This document shows, in pieces, positions 52,951 to 61,701 of a stretch of 64,000 nt of DNA. Made by a program: the position numbers and the translations under genes. The notes beneath the pieces are model-generated. The model ran no database searches, had not been told where the DNA came from, and saw only the letters and a list, made by a program, of their open reading frames with translations. The number at the start of each line of letters is the position of its first letter. Within the stretch, counting starts at the first letter, position 1. The stretch lies in NCBI RefSeq assembly GCF_003724155.1, contig NZ_RJJQ01000005.1, forward strand, positions 62,001-126,000, written 5' to 3'. The DNA is from Flexivirga caeni (GTDB lineage Bacteria; Actinomycetota; Actinomycetes; Actinomycetales; Dermatophilaceae).

Positions 52951-54281
52951 CGGGCATTCTCCTTCTGGTCACGCTCGTACAAGGTCGGTATGACGGGCTC
53001 GCCCCGCGACATCTGTCGTGCCGTCGGCGGTAGTTCGGCGCGTGCGGTGGTATGGCGCTCGCGGGCGTCGTCCAGGGTGCCGGCGAAGACGCGTTCCCCG
53101 TGCTCCACGAGCGGAACGAGCAGTGCGCGGTCATTGGTTTCGCCGGCTGGCTCCGAGCCGACGCCGATGACCTCGGCCTCGGCGATGCCGGATGCGGAGC
53201 GGCGCCGGAGCGCATACTTGCGCCCGCCGACCGACAGCTTGTCCTTGCTCTTCTTGGCGACGCCTTCGAGGCGGCCGGCGGAGTTCTCCCGGGCCACCAG
53301 CTTGTAGACCAAACCGGCTGTGGGAGCACCGGATCCGGTCACCAACTGGGTCCCCACCCCGTAGCCGTCGACCGGTCCGGCCTGCAGCGCGGCAATGGCG
53401 AACTCGTCCAGGTCGGAGGTCACCACGATCCTGGTCTGGGTCGCCCCGAGCCGGTCCAGCTGCGCCCGGACCTCGCGGGCCTGCTGCAGCAGATCGCCGG
53501 AGTCGAGGCGCACGCCGCCGAGTTCGGTCCCCGCCACCTCGATGGCGAGGTTGACGGCGTTGGTCACGTCGTAGGTGTCGACGAGCAGCGTCGTTCCCGG
53601 CCCGAACGTGTCGACCTGTGACTGGAAGGCCGCGCGTTCGTCGTCGTGCAGCAGCGTGAACGCGTGGGCTGCGGTGCCCGTGGTCGGCACGCCATACCTG
53701 CGGCCGGCCTCGAGGTTGGAGGTCGTCGCGAAGCCGGCGATGTATGCCGCCCGCGCCGCCGCGACCGCGGCCTCCTCGTGGGTGCGCCGCGAACCCATCT
53801 CGATGCAGGGACGATCCTCGGCGGCTGACGTCATCCGGCTCGCTGCGGACGCAATTGCACTGTCGTGGTTGAGGATCGACAGCACCAGTGTCTCGAGAAC
53901 CACGGCCTCGGCGAAGCCGGCTTCGACCACCAGCATGGGGGAGCCGGGGAAGTAGATCTCGCCCTCGGCATACCCCCAGATGTCCCCGGTGAAGCGGTAT
54001 GACGCGAGCCAGTCGAGTGTCGGCTCGTCGACCACGCGGTGGTCGCGCAGGTGGGCGAGTTCGGCGTCGCCGAAGCGGAAGTCGGCCAGGGCATCGAGCA
54101 GGCGGCCGGTGCCGGCCACGACGCCGTAGCGACGCCCGTCGGGCAGCCGGCGGCCGAACGCCTCGAACACGCAGCGGCGTTCGGCGGTGCCGTCGCGCAG
54201 CGCGGCGCTGAGCATGGTGAGCTCGTAGTGGTCGGTCAGCAGGGCCGTGGACTGGCCGGCGGATGTCCTCACCTGCGTCAC
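52947..54281 (-). CDS. pncB: Nicotinate phosphoribosyltransferase
   Basis: A 444-residue enzyme joining nicotinate and PRPP in NAD salvage. It starts [13 protein letters not shown], has [19 protein letters not shown], and near the active site [26 protein letters not shown] and GVRLDSGDL, all conserved. The start may be GTG 54281 or GTG 54272; no strong ribosome site is seen, so a short leader or leaderless mRNA is possible. It is divergent from clpS with 49 bases between starts. Confidence 0.95.
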   Translation of the reverse strand: MTQVRTSAGQSTALLTDHYELTMLSAALRDGTAERRCVFEAFGRRLPDGRRYGVVAGTGRLLDALADFRFGDAELAHLRDHRVVDEPTLDWLASYRFTGDIWGYAEGEIYFPGSPMLVVEAGFAEAVVLETLVLSILNHDSAIASAASRMTSAAEDRPCIEMGSRRTHEEAAVAAARAAYIAGFATTSNLEAGRRYGVPTTGTAAHAFTLLHDDERAAFQSQVDTFGPGTTLLVDTYDVTNAVNLAIEVAGTELGGVRLDSGDLLQQAREVRAQLDRLGATQTRIVVTSDLDEFAIAALQAGPVDGYGVGTQLVTGSGAPTAGLVYKLVARENSAGRLEGVAKKSKDKLSVGGRKYALRRRSASGIAEAEVIGVGSEPAGETNDRALLVPLVEHGERVFAGTLDDARERHTTARAELPPTARQMSRGEPVIPTLYERDQKENAR

Positions 54282-54330
54282 TGTAGGGCAGCGTCGCCAC
54301 GGAGGGCGCCGGTTGCCTATCGTTGAGGTC

Positions 54331-54633
54331 GTGTCTGTTGCACCCCCGGAGCATGCGTCGCCCGATGTCGACCTCGACAGCGCCGCGAAGGAGCAGACCG
54401 ACCGGCCCTGGGTGACGATCGTCTGGAACGACCCGGTGAACCTCATGTCGTATGTCGCGTGGGTGTTCCGCACCTACTTCGGCTATTCGGAGGCGAAGGC
54501 GGAGAAGCTGATGCTGGCGGTGCACCAGGAGGGGAAGGCAGTGGTCTCCTCGGGGCCGCGGGAGCGGATGGAGACCGACACCGAGGCGATGCAGGGCTAC
54601 GGCCTCTGGGCGACGTTCGAAAAGGACACTTGA
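54331..54633 (+). CDS. clpS: ATP-dependent Clp protease adaptor ClpS
   Basis: A 100-residue adaptor that delivers N-degron substrates to ClpC/ClpP. The core [27 protein letters not shown] carries the N-degron pocket residues (NDPVN), and [23 protein letters not shown] is typical of the ClpC-binding face. The start GTG 54331 lies just before the polar N-terminal arm. The DUF2017 gene follows one base after the stop. Confidence 0.95.
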   Translation: MSVAPPEHASPDVDLDSAAKEQTDRPWVTIVWNDPVNLMSYVAWVFRTYFGYSEAKAEKLMLAVHQEGKAVVSSGPRERMETDTEAMQGYGLWATFEKDT

Positions 54634-54634
54634 G

Positions 54635-55213
54635 ATGGCGACCGCGTTCCGGCGCAAGGGATCTCGCGTGGTGGCGAAGCTCGACGGCAACGAGCGGGCG
54701 ATCGTGCGCGAACTGCTTGATCAGACCCGTCAGCTGCTGGCACCCAGCGGTGGCACGGGTGACCCGGTCGAGGATCTCTTCGCGGGGCTCGGCGAGACAC
54801 CCGACCCGGACGAGCTCGCTCACCGGGATCCCGCACTGGCACGGCTGCTGCCTGACGGACACCGCGACGATCCGGAGGTCGCGGCCGAGTTCCGGGCACT
54901 GACCGAAAACGGGCTGCGGCAGCGCAAGACCGCCAACCTGTCCACCGCGATCGAGGCACTCGACCAGCCGGCGACGCGCGACAAGCTCGAACTGGACCTG
55001 GGCCAGGCGCAGGCACTGCTCATCGGGCTGTCGGACGTTCGTCTCGCGCTGGGGGAGCGCCTCGGCCTGCGCACCGACGAGGACAGTGAGCAGCTGCAAC
55101 AGGATCTCGCTGCGGCAGGTGCAGCCGGGGCGGACGATCCCCAGCTGGTCATCGGGCTCTACTACGACTTCCTCACCTGGCTGCAGGAGTCCCTGGCGCT
55201 CGCGCTGCGGTAA
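54635..55213 (+). CDS. DUF2017 family protein
   Basis: A 192-residue protein always found next to clpS in actinobacteria as I recall. It starts FRRKGSRVVAKLDGNERAIVRELLDQ and ends with YYDFLTWLQESLALALR, which are the family's conserved ends. Mostly helical and soluble. The ATG begins one base after the clpS stop, so cotranslation is likely. The function is unknown; a link to proteolysis is inferred from linkage only. Confidence 0.9.
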   Translation: MATAFRRKGSRVVAKLDGNERAIVRELLDQTRQLLAPSGGTGDPVEDLFAGLGETPDPDELAHRDPALARLLPDGHRDDPEVAAEFRALTENGLRQRKTANLSTAIEALDQPATRDKLELDLGQAQALLIGLSDVRLALGERLGLRTDEDSEQLQQDLAAAGAAGADDPQLVIGLYYDFLTWLQESLALALR

Positions 55214-55235
55214 GAGCACATACGATCGAGGCACC

Positions 55236-56765
55236 ATGAGCACCGCAGCCTCCGACTCCATCCGCACTCCCCGCCTCCGTGTCGCACCGTCGCCCACCGG
55301 CGACCCGCACGTCGGCACGGCATACGTCTCGATCTTCGACCTGGCGTTCGCGCGCCAGCAAGGCGGCAGCTTCATCCTGCGGATCGAGGACACCGACCGG
55401 ACGCGTTTTCAGGCCGACAGCGAGCAGCAGCTCTACGACACGCTGCACTGGCTCGGCCTCGACTGGGACGAGGGCCCGGACAAGGGCGGGCCGTTCGCGC
55501 CATACAAGCAGTCCGAGCGACTGGATACCTATCAGCCGTATGTCGAGCAGCTCCTCGCCGACGGGCACGCCTACTACTGCTGGTGTTCCAGCGAGCGGCT
55601 GAAGGAGATGCGCGAGGTCCAGCAGAAGACCAAGCAGCCGACCGGCTACGACCGGATGTGCCTGGGCAAGACCAAGGAGGAGCGGTCGCGGCTGCCCGGC
55701 TTCACCGAGACCCCGGTCGTGCGCATGCAGATCCCCGAGGACGTGCCGCTGGAGTTCGACGACCTGATCATGGGTCGCACGAAGGCGCCGCGGCCGGACG
55801 ACCAGGTGATCCTGAAGGCCGACGGCTTCCCGACCTACCACTTGGCCGTCGTCGTCGACGACCACCTGATGGAGATCACCCACGTTGTGCGAGGGCAGGA
55901 GTGGATCTCCTCCACCCCGAAGCACCTCCTGCTCTACGGGTGGCTCGGCTGGGAGACGCCACAGTTCGCGCACATCCCGCTGCTGCGCGACGAGAAGAAG
56001 GCCAAGATCTCCAAGCGCAAGAGCCCGTGGGCGAAGCTCACTTGGTTCCAGGAGCAAGGCTACTTGCCGGAAGCACTGGTGAATTTCCTTGCATTGCAAG
56101 GGCATCCGCCGATCTTCGAAGAAGATGGCACCGAGCGCGAGACCTTCACCTTCGAGGAGTTCAGCCAGCACTTCGACTGGCACAAGATCAACCCGGCGGG
56201 TGCGGTCTTCAACCTCGACAAGCTGCACTGGCTCAACGGGCACTACCTCCGGGAGCTGTCCGAGAGCGACCTGGTGCAACGGCTGCTGCCCTTTCTGCAG
56301 GACGCCGGGGCCGTCCCGGAGCCCGGGTCGGAGCCTGCACTGGGCCGGCTGCAGGAGATCGTGCCGCTCATCCAGACCCGCATCAACCTGCTCACCGACG
56401 CGGCGCCGCTGGTGGCGCCGTTCTACGTCGCCGACGACCAGCTGGAGATCGCGGACGACGCGCGTGCGCAACTGAAGGAGACCGCGCCCGGGGTGCTGGA
56501 TGCGGCCGTCGCGGCGCTCGACCCGATCAGCGGGGCCGCCAGCGACGCGGACGACACGGGCCACGGGTGGACCGCGGCGAATCTCGAAGCAGCGCTGCGG
56601 GCCGCGATCGTCGACGGACTGGGCATCAAGCCGCGGCTGGCGTTCGGCCCGATCCGCACCGCCATCTCCGGCCAGCGGATCTCCCCGCCGCTCTTCGAGT
56701 CGATGGAGATCCTCGGCAAGGCGTCGACGTTGCGGCGGCTGAAGGCGCTGCGTGCGTCGCTCTGA
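55236..56765 (+). CDS. gltX: Glutamate-tRNA ligase
   Basis: A 509-residue class I aminoacyl-tRNA synthetase. The HIGH-type motif reads HVGT (25-28) after VAPSPTGDP, and the KMSKS-type motif is KISKRK near residue 256. FILRIEDTDRTRF is the conserved tRNA-Glu feature. The C-terminal anticodon-binding domain follows. It charges tRNA-Glu, and in organisms without GlnRS also tRNA-Gln for later amidation. tRNA-Gln and tRNA-Glu genes lie 0.8 kb downstream. Confidence 0.97.
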   Translation: MSTAASDSIRTPRLRVAPSPTGDPHVGTAYVSIFDLAFARQQGGSFILRIEDTDRTRFQADSEQQLYDTLHWLGLDWDEGPDKGGPFAPYKQSERLDTYQPYVEQLLADGHAYYCWCSSERLKEMREVQQKTKQPTGYDRMCLGKTKEERSRLPGFTETPVVRMQIPEDVPLEFDDLIMGRTKAPRPDDQVILKADGFPTYHLAVVVDDHLMEITHVVRGQEWISSTPKHLLLYGWLGWETPQFAHIPLLRDEKKAKISKRKSPWAKLTWFQEQGYLPEALVNFLALQGHPPIFEEDGTERETFTFEEFSQHFDWHKINPAGAVFNLDKLHWLNGHYLRELSESDLVQRLLPFLQDAGAVPEPGSEPALGRLQEIVPLIQTRINLLTDAAPLVAPFYVADDQLEIADDARAQLKETAPGVLDAAVAALDPISGAASDADDTGHGWTAANLEAALRAAIVDGLGIKPRLAFGPIRTAISGQRISPPLFESMEILGKASTLRRLKALRASL

Positions 56766-56793
56766 GTCGCTCGCTCCGCCGGGAGGTTTCCGG

Positions 56794-57540
56794 TTGCCGG
56801 TGCGCGCCGTCCTGCTCGACGTCGACAACACCTTGCTCGACAACACGACGGCGATGCTGGCTGCAGGCCTGGCCGCGATGGCGGCGCTGTGGCCGCAGTT
56901 CACAGCGGAGCAGCACGTGGCGATGGCCGAGCGCTACCGGCTGGACCCTGGCGGCGCATTCGAGCGATACATGCGCGGCGACAACGACTACCGGGTGATG
57001 CGGGCCGAGCGACTGCGTGACGTCGCCGCCGCGTATGGCGTGCCCGTCCCGGATGATGCGCTCGAGATCTACGAGAGTGCGTTCCGGCCGGTGTTCGCGC
57101 AGGAGCAGCGCACGTTCGAGGACGTCATACCGTTCGCCGAGCGGTGTGCCGAGGCGGGCCTGCGGGTCGCGGTGCTCACCAACTCGTCCGACGAGCTCAC
57201 CGCGGAGAAGTTCGAGCGGACGGGGCTCACCGGGCGGCTCGGATCGATCACGACGCGGGACACGCTCGGCTTCGGCAAGCCGGACCCGCGGGTGTTCCGG
57301 CATGCTTGCGCCGGGCTCGGTGTGGAGCCGGGTGACACGGCATACATCGGCGACGAGTGGGCGGCAGACGTTGAGGGTTCACGCGCTGCCGGACTGCAGC
57401 CGATTTGGATCACGCGAGGTGGTAGAGCCGCAGCTCCCGAGGCTGACCCGGTGCCGGTCATCGCGTCGCTCGACCAGTTGCGGGTCGGGGAGCGCGGGCT
57501 GGAGGTGCTCGATTTGGGCCGGGCGGCTCCGACCGGGTAA
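56794..57540 (+). CDS. HAD family hydrolase
   Basis: A 248-residue HAD phosphatase-like protein: nucleophile motif LLDVDNTLLDN, motif II LTNSSDE, the Lys in GFGKPDPRVF and motif IV YIGDEWAADVEGSRAAG. A helical cap lies between motifs I and II. The start is uncertain: TTG 56794 with GGGAGG eight bases upstream is preferred; GTG 56752 (overlapping gltX) and GTG 56800 are in frame. The substrate is unknown. Confidence 0.87.
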   Translation: MPVRAVLLDVDNTLLDNTTAMLAAGLAAMAALWPQFTAEQHVAMAERYRLDPGGAFERYMRGDNDYRVMRAERLRDVAAAYGVPVPDDALEIYESAFRPVFAQEQRTFEDVIPFAERCAEAGLRVAVLTNSSDELTAEKFERTGLTGRLGSITTRDTLGFGKPDPRVFRHACAGLGVEPGDTAYIGDEWAADVEGSRAAGLQPIWITRGGRAAAPEADPVPVIASLDQLRVGERGLEVLDLGRAAPTG

Positions 57541-57600
57541 GGTCTCACCTCGGTTCACCTCGTCGGGGCGGTCTTTCGCGCAGACGAAGTGATACCCCCT

Positions 57601-57672
57601 TGGGGTATGGTGTAATTGGCAGCACGACTGATTCTGGTTCAGTTAGTCTAGGTTCGAGTCCTGGTACCCCAG
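57601..57672 (+). tRNA. tRNA-Gln (CTG)
   Basis: A 72-nt tRNA with acceptor stem TGGGGTA/TACCCCA, an anticodon stem ACTGA/TCAGT with loop TTCTGGT (anticodon CTG), and T-loop GGTTCGAGTCC. The discriminator is G, and CCA follows in the DNA (57673-57675). Confidence 0.95.
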
Positions 57673-57735
57673 CCATCGGCGAAACTCGCCGATTCGGTGG
57701 AATCCCAACCTTTCCGGTAAGGTTCTACCAGCCGC

Positions 57736-57808
57736 GGCCCCATCGTATAGCGGCCTAGTACGTCGCCCTCTCACGGCGGTAACGCGGGTTCGAATCCCGC
57801 TGGGGTCA
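57736..57808 (+). tRNA. tRNA-Glu (CTC)
   Basis: A 73-nt tRNA with acceptor GGCCCCA/TGGGGTC (one G-U pair), anticodon loop CTCTCAC in the GTCGCC/GGCGG stem (anticodon CTC), and T-arm GCGGGTTCGAATCCCGC. CCA follows at 57809-57811. A terminator is just after. Confidence 0.95.
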
Positions 57809-57821
57809 CCAGCACGAAAGC

Positions 57822-57841
57822 CCCCCGGGTCATCCCGGGGG
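57822..57841 (+). terminator. Terminator after tRNA-Glu
   Basis: CCCCCGGG (57822-57829) pairs with CCCGGGGG (57834-57841) around a TCAT loop, followed by TTTT. This is a canonical intrinsic terminator for the tRNA pair. Confidence 0.92.
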
Positions 57842-57904
57842 TTTTCGCATTCCTGCGAGTGGCGCCGGGGCGGCGGAACGACGGGGCGGACCCGGGTGGG
57901 ATGG

Positions 57905-59680
57905 TCAGTCGCCGGGCCAGGTGACGTATTCGCGTCCGGAGGGGCTGGTCCAGGTGCAGACGCCGGTGCGGGTCATTACGACTTGCCAGCCGCCTTCGTG
58001 TTTGGCGCGGTGGTGGTGGCGGCACAGGCATTGCAGGTTCCAGATGGCGGTCGGTCCGTCGGGGAAGCGGGTGACGTGGTCGACGTCGCAGCGGACCGCG
58101 GGCGTGGTGCAGCCGGGGAAGCGGCAGTGCACGTCGCGTCGGGTGACGAATCGGCGTGCCCGGGTGCTGGGGCGGTAGGTTTCGTCGGCGGTTTCCAGGG
58201 TTGCCCCGGTTCGCAGGTCGATCAGGGCGCGGGTGAGGGTGGTGCCGAGCTGGTGGCATAGCTGGGTGAGTATTCCGGCGGGGATGACGCCGACTCCTTC
58301 GATGACTGTGTCACCGACCCGCCACCCGGAGCCGGGTGACCGGGCTTGTTCGGCTGTTCTCGCGGCGTGGCGTAATGCTTTGCGGTACGTGGCGGGCAGG
58401 TGTTGCCGGTCGTCAGGGGTGCGCCAGCTCCAGTCCACCCGGGCCAGGGCGCTCGGACCGGCTGTGGCGCCTTCAGGCGAGCCCGGCGCACCCAGCCCGC
58501 CAGCAGATCGAGGCCTTCGCGGGAACTGGACCGCAGCAACTCCCGCATGCGGGGCTCGACCGACGACGACACCAGTGCAGGCGCCTTCACCGGGCCGCCG
58601 CAGGAGAACCCACCCGCCGCGCCGGCCAGCACCATCGACACCCGCCCTGGCGCCGGAACCGCGCCCGACGCCTTGGGCGTGAACCCCGCCACCCCGAGCC
58701 CAGGGCCGGCGCCGTGCCCGGTGGGGATGACGGGGATCCGCAGCACGCATGTCGTGTCCACCGTGACATTCCCCAGGAACAGCTCGGTGAACGCATCCAC
58801 CCGGCACTCATCGAGGCTTTTGCTGGTGGTGGTGTCCTGGTGCAAGTGACCCGCCAACTCGTTGACGCCGGCCAGGACCCGCATGGCGTCGTAAGTGGGT
58901 AGGACGGCACGCAGCACGCTTAGCCCTGGTTCGTCGTGTGGGTACACCTGCACCCCCAGGGCGTGCGCCCGCCGTGTCGCGGCCGACTCCTCCGCCTCCG
59001 CGGGCGCCACCTGCGCCAACAAACGCCGGGCACGCCGCACCAGTTTCGTCGACGTCAGCGGCACCGGGGCTGGGACACTCGGTTCCTCACCGGTCGTGGC
59101 GTCTTGGTCGTCACCGCCACTGGCGTCCTGGCCGGGGTTCTCGTCGTCGTGGCTGGCTTGGTTGATCACGGTCAGCAGCCCGGCTTCGACTTGTCGGATC
59201 GCGTTCGGGGTGGCGCTACAGAGGACGTCGGTGACCGCGGAGACTTTGCGGGCATCCAGTACCCCGGCGGTCGCGAGGTCGAATAACCCTGGGGTGCACC
59301 TGATGACTTGAATTGCTTCGGTGAGCCGGTTGGTGGCGCCGGTCCGACCACCCCAACCGGGTGGCGACCTCCGCGGGCAACCACTCGTCCTGGTGGGCGC
59401 CGATCGGGTGCCGCACCTCCCGCGCCCCCTCACCAGAGATCATGACTTCTTCGATGGCCGCGACCTGCGCCAACCGCACTGACTGCACCGACCACGCCGT
59501 GTTCTGCACCTGCTGGCAGGCGACCGCCTGATCGATCAACACTCCGCGAGGAACATCCCGGGTCCCCTCCCGCACCTTGCCAGCAGCTGCCACCAGCAGT
59601 GCGTGCGCGGTCTCCAGCAACGCGCCCACGGGTGCACCGGTGATGACCTCACCGGGGACCAGGAATTGCTGCTTCGACAT
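57905..59680 (-). pseudogene. DUF222/HNH endonuclease gene broken by two frameshifts
   Basis: The reading moves through three frames. The first part starts at ATG 59680 (MSKQQFLVPGEVITGAP...), reads to about 59350 and ends in EVATRLGW. A second frame carries TGATNRLTEAIQVIRC and the long DUF222 middle to about 58500. A third frame carries LARVDWSWRTPDDRQ and the complete HNH end (VHCRFPGCTTPAVRCDVDH; NLQCLCRHHHRAKHEGGW). The first shift is at a run of four Cs at 59351-59354, where sequencing error or slippage is possible. DUF222-HNH proteins resemble the 13E12 repeat family. The HNH motif itself is intact. Either a decayed gene or one corrected by frameshifting. Confidence 0.82.
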
Positions 59681-59686
59681 GCTCCC

Positions 59687-59715
59687 ATCATACATTCGTA
59701 CGACTCCCAGGTCAA
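59687..59715 (-). promoter_or_regulatory. Consensus promoter of the HNH gene, probably leaderless
   Basis: On the minus strand TTGACC (59715-59710), a 17-base spacer and TATGAT (59692-59687) form a near-consensus -35/-10 pair. The start codon at 59680 begins six bases after the -10 box, so the transcript would begin at or next to the ATG. Confidence 0.75.
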
Positions 59716-59938
59716 TCCCAGAATCACCGAATTCTCATATTTCCCAACACGATTCGCCCCACCCAGCGTGGGCACAGAAGCACCTGAAGAGTATCGGCTG
59801 CCACCGACACCACCCGTCCTTCACCCACCCCTGCGGGGTGTGCGTCAGGTTGTGCGGCGGCGGCAGAACCGAATCCCGCGGGCACCTCGTGTGCGGTGTG
59901 GCGCCACGAACCCGCACGCCGTCAGAGATGATCGGGGG

Positions 59939-60499
59939 ATGCACTCGCCGGTCTGGTATGCCGCCTACGGCTCCAACCTGTGCGCCGAACGGTTCGCCTG
60001 TTACCTCGCTGGCGGCCGTCCCGAGGGAGCGTCGCGCACCTACACCGGCTGCCGTGACACAAGCGCGCCGACCGGGATCCGACCGGTCCTGTTGCCAGGC
60101 AGCGTGTTCTTCGGCGGCGTCTCGCGCGTGTGGGGCGGCGGTATGGCGTTCTACGACCCGGCGCTGCCCGGCCCGGCATACGCCGCGGCATACCGCATCA
60201 AGGCGGAGCAGTTCGCCGACGTGTGGTGCCAGGAGCGGCACCAGCCCGTGGGTGCCTTGCTGCCGCTGGACACGATTGTCGCGGAAGGGGATTGGCGTGC
60301 CGGCGAAGGTCGCTACGACCGCGTTCTCGTGGTCGGGTTCATCAACAGGGAGCCGGTGCTGACCTTCACCTTCGGCGGTCTCCGGCCACCAGCGAACCCG
60401 CCCGCGCCGGCGTACGCCGCGATGATCGCGCGTGGCTTGTCCCATGCTTACGGACTTGGTCCAGGGGCGGCGGTCACGCGTCAGCGAGCTCGGCGCTGA
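59939..60499 (+). CDS. GGCT-like (gamma-glutamylcyclotransferase fold) protein
   Basis: A 186-residue protein starting VWYAAYGSNLCAERFACYL, the YGSNL signature of the gamma-glutamylcyclotransferase/AIG2 fold. FFGGVSRVWGGGMAFYDP and an AAAYRIKAEQFADVWCQE segment follow the family's pattern. The reaction here is not certain: glutathione-related cyclotransfer is typical, but other substrates occur. The 3' end overlaps the convergent MerR gene by 26 bases. The neighbours look accessory. Confidence 0.75.
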   Translation: MHSPVWYAAYGSNLCAERFACYLAGGRPEGASRTYTGCRDTSAPTGIRPVLLPGSVFFGGVSRVWGGGMAFYDPALPGPAYAAAYRIKAEQFADVWCQERHQPVGALLPLDTIVAEGDWRAGEGRYDRVLVVGFINREPVLTFTFGGLRPPANPPAPAYAAMIARGLSHAYGLGPGAAVTRQRARR

Positions 60500-61088
60500 G
60501 AGCTTGCTGGGCCAGGCGACGCAGGGTGAGGATCAATGGGTCGGTGAGGACCGTGCCAATGGCTACCTGCCGGATGGCTGCGTCCGGATTCCCGGGCACG
60601 CTCGAGATGTCGATGTTCGCGAGCTGATCGGCAGCCTGCGCGTATCTCTCCAGGGTGTCCTGGTCGTCCCACGCGATGCCAGCCGCGACGATCGCGCGCA
60701 GTTGGTCTCCGAGTAGCGTCAGCAACGGGTCGTCAGGCTCGATCTCCCAGCCGTGCTGGGTCGCGAACTTCCTTGCGAATTCAGTCCATTCGGCGTCCGG
60801 GTGCTCCGGCAGGGCGGGTGTGATCGCACGTTGCGCGGCCCCCAGCAGGTCGTGCCTGTCGACATTCGGGCCGTCCAGGGTCTCCAGCACCTGCCGCACC
60901 CGGGCGATCGACAGACCACCCGGCTCCAGTAGGGCGCGGATGAGGCGCACGCGATCCAGATGGCTCTCGTCATACGTCGCCTGGGTGCGGCTGGTCGCGG
61001 TGCCCGAATGCAGCAGGCCCTCGCGCAGGTAGTACTTCAACGTTGCGACGGGCACATGGGTCTGGGCTGACACTTCGGAGATCCGCAT
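60474..61088 (-). CDS. MerR family regulator
   Basis: A 204-residue protein with the MerR N-terminal wHTH: MRISEVSAQTHVPVATLKYYLREGLLHSG and the following helices (TYDESHLDRVRLIRALLEPGGLSIARVRQVLE). The C-terminal 100 residues form a helical domain without Cys pairs, so a metal sensor is unlikely. It is divergent from the DUF4188 gene and probably controls it through a palindrome. Ligand is unknown. Confidence 0.9.
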   Translation of the reverse strand: MRISEVSAQTHVPVATLKYYLREGLLHSGTATSRTQATYDESHLDRVRLIRALLEPGGLSIARVRQVLETLDGPNVDRHDLLGAAQRAITPALPEHPDAEWTEFARKFATQHGWEIEPDDPLLTLLGDQLRAIVAAGIAWDDQDTLERYAQAADQLANIDISSVPGNPDAAIRQVAIGTVLTDPLILTLRRLAQQALSAELADA

Positions 61089-61098
61089 GGCACAGATC

Positions 61099-61149
61099 TT
61101 GACATTGGATAGCGCTACTCGCCAATAATGGTGAGTGCCACTATCCAAT
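61099..61149 (+). promoter_or_regulatory. MerR-type promoter with 19-bp spacer and dyad
   Basis: TTGACA (61099-61104) and AATAAT (61124-61129) are separated by 19 bases, the extended spacing typical of MerR-activated promoters. A dyad with perfect nine-base ends ATTGGATAG (61104-61112) and CTATCCAAT (61141-61149) covers it. It faces the DUF4188 gene. Confidence 0.7.
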
Positions 61150-61167
61150 TGACGAAGGATCACCGAC

Positions 61168-61689
61168 GTGAAGATCACCATGACGACACACGCACACGAG
61201 GGCGACCTGGTCGTCTTCCTGATCGGGATGACGGTCCGCAAGCCGTGGCGCGTCGATCACTGGTCGCGGGTCGCCCGCGCAATGGTCGGAATGCAGCAGG
61301 AACTGCACCGCAACAAGGCTCGGTCCGAGGCCGGAGATGAAGAATGGCTGGGCTTCCTCGGCGGCTACAACTGTCTGGGACAGCGGGGTCCGGTGTCGGT
61401 GCAATATTGGCGCAGCACCGACGACCTCTACGGCTACGCCAACAATCCGGACCGAACGCACCGGCCGGCGTGGCTGAAGTATTACGAGCGCGCCCACAAT
61501 CTGGCCGGCAGCGACGGCATCGGCATCTGGCACGAGACGTATGCCGTGCCCGCCGGGGGACACGAGTCGGCATACGGCAACCTCACCGACTGGGGACTCG
61601 CCGGTGCGACCGGCACCATCCCGCTGTCTCGGCGCGGTCGCACTGCACGGGAACGGCTCGCTTCGTCGGCCGCACCGCTCGCCGGCTGA
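61168..61689 (+). CDS. DUF4188 family protein
   Basis: A 173-residue protein with the DUF4188 pattern: VVFLIGMTVRKPWRVDHW at the N-terminus, GFLGGYNCLGQRGPVSVQYWRS in the middle, and HNLAGSDGIGIWHETYAVPAG near the end. The family resembles small haem/monooxygenase-like ferredoxin-fold proteins. GTG 61168 is preferred because CGAAGGA lies eight bases upstream; ATG 61180 is in frame. Probably activated by the divergent MerR gene. The reaction is unknown. Confidence 0.82.
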   Translation: MKITMTTHAHEGDLVVFLIGMTVRKPWRVDHWSRVARAMVGMQQELHRNKARSEAGDEEWLGFLGGYNCLGQRGPVSVQYWRSTDDLYGYANNPDRTHRPAWLKYYERAHNLAGSDGIGIWHETYAVPAGGHESAYGNLTDWGLAGATGTIPLSRRGRTARERLASSAAPLAG

Positions 61690-61701
61690 CGAGAGGGTCG
61701 C

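Noticed and set aside
57791-59879. CGAATCCCGC shared by the tRNA-Glu T-arm and 59870-59879 as an att pair
   Set aside because: Ten GC-rich bases are expected by chance at this window size, and no integrase is present.
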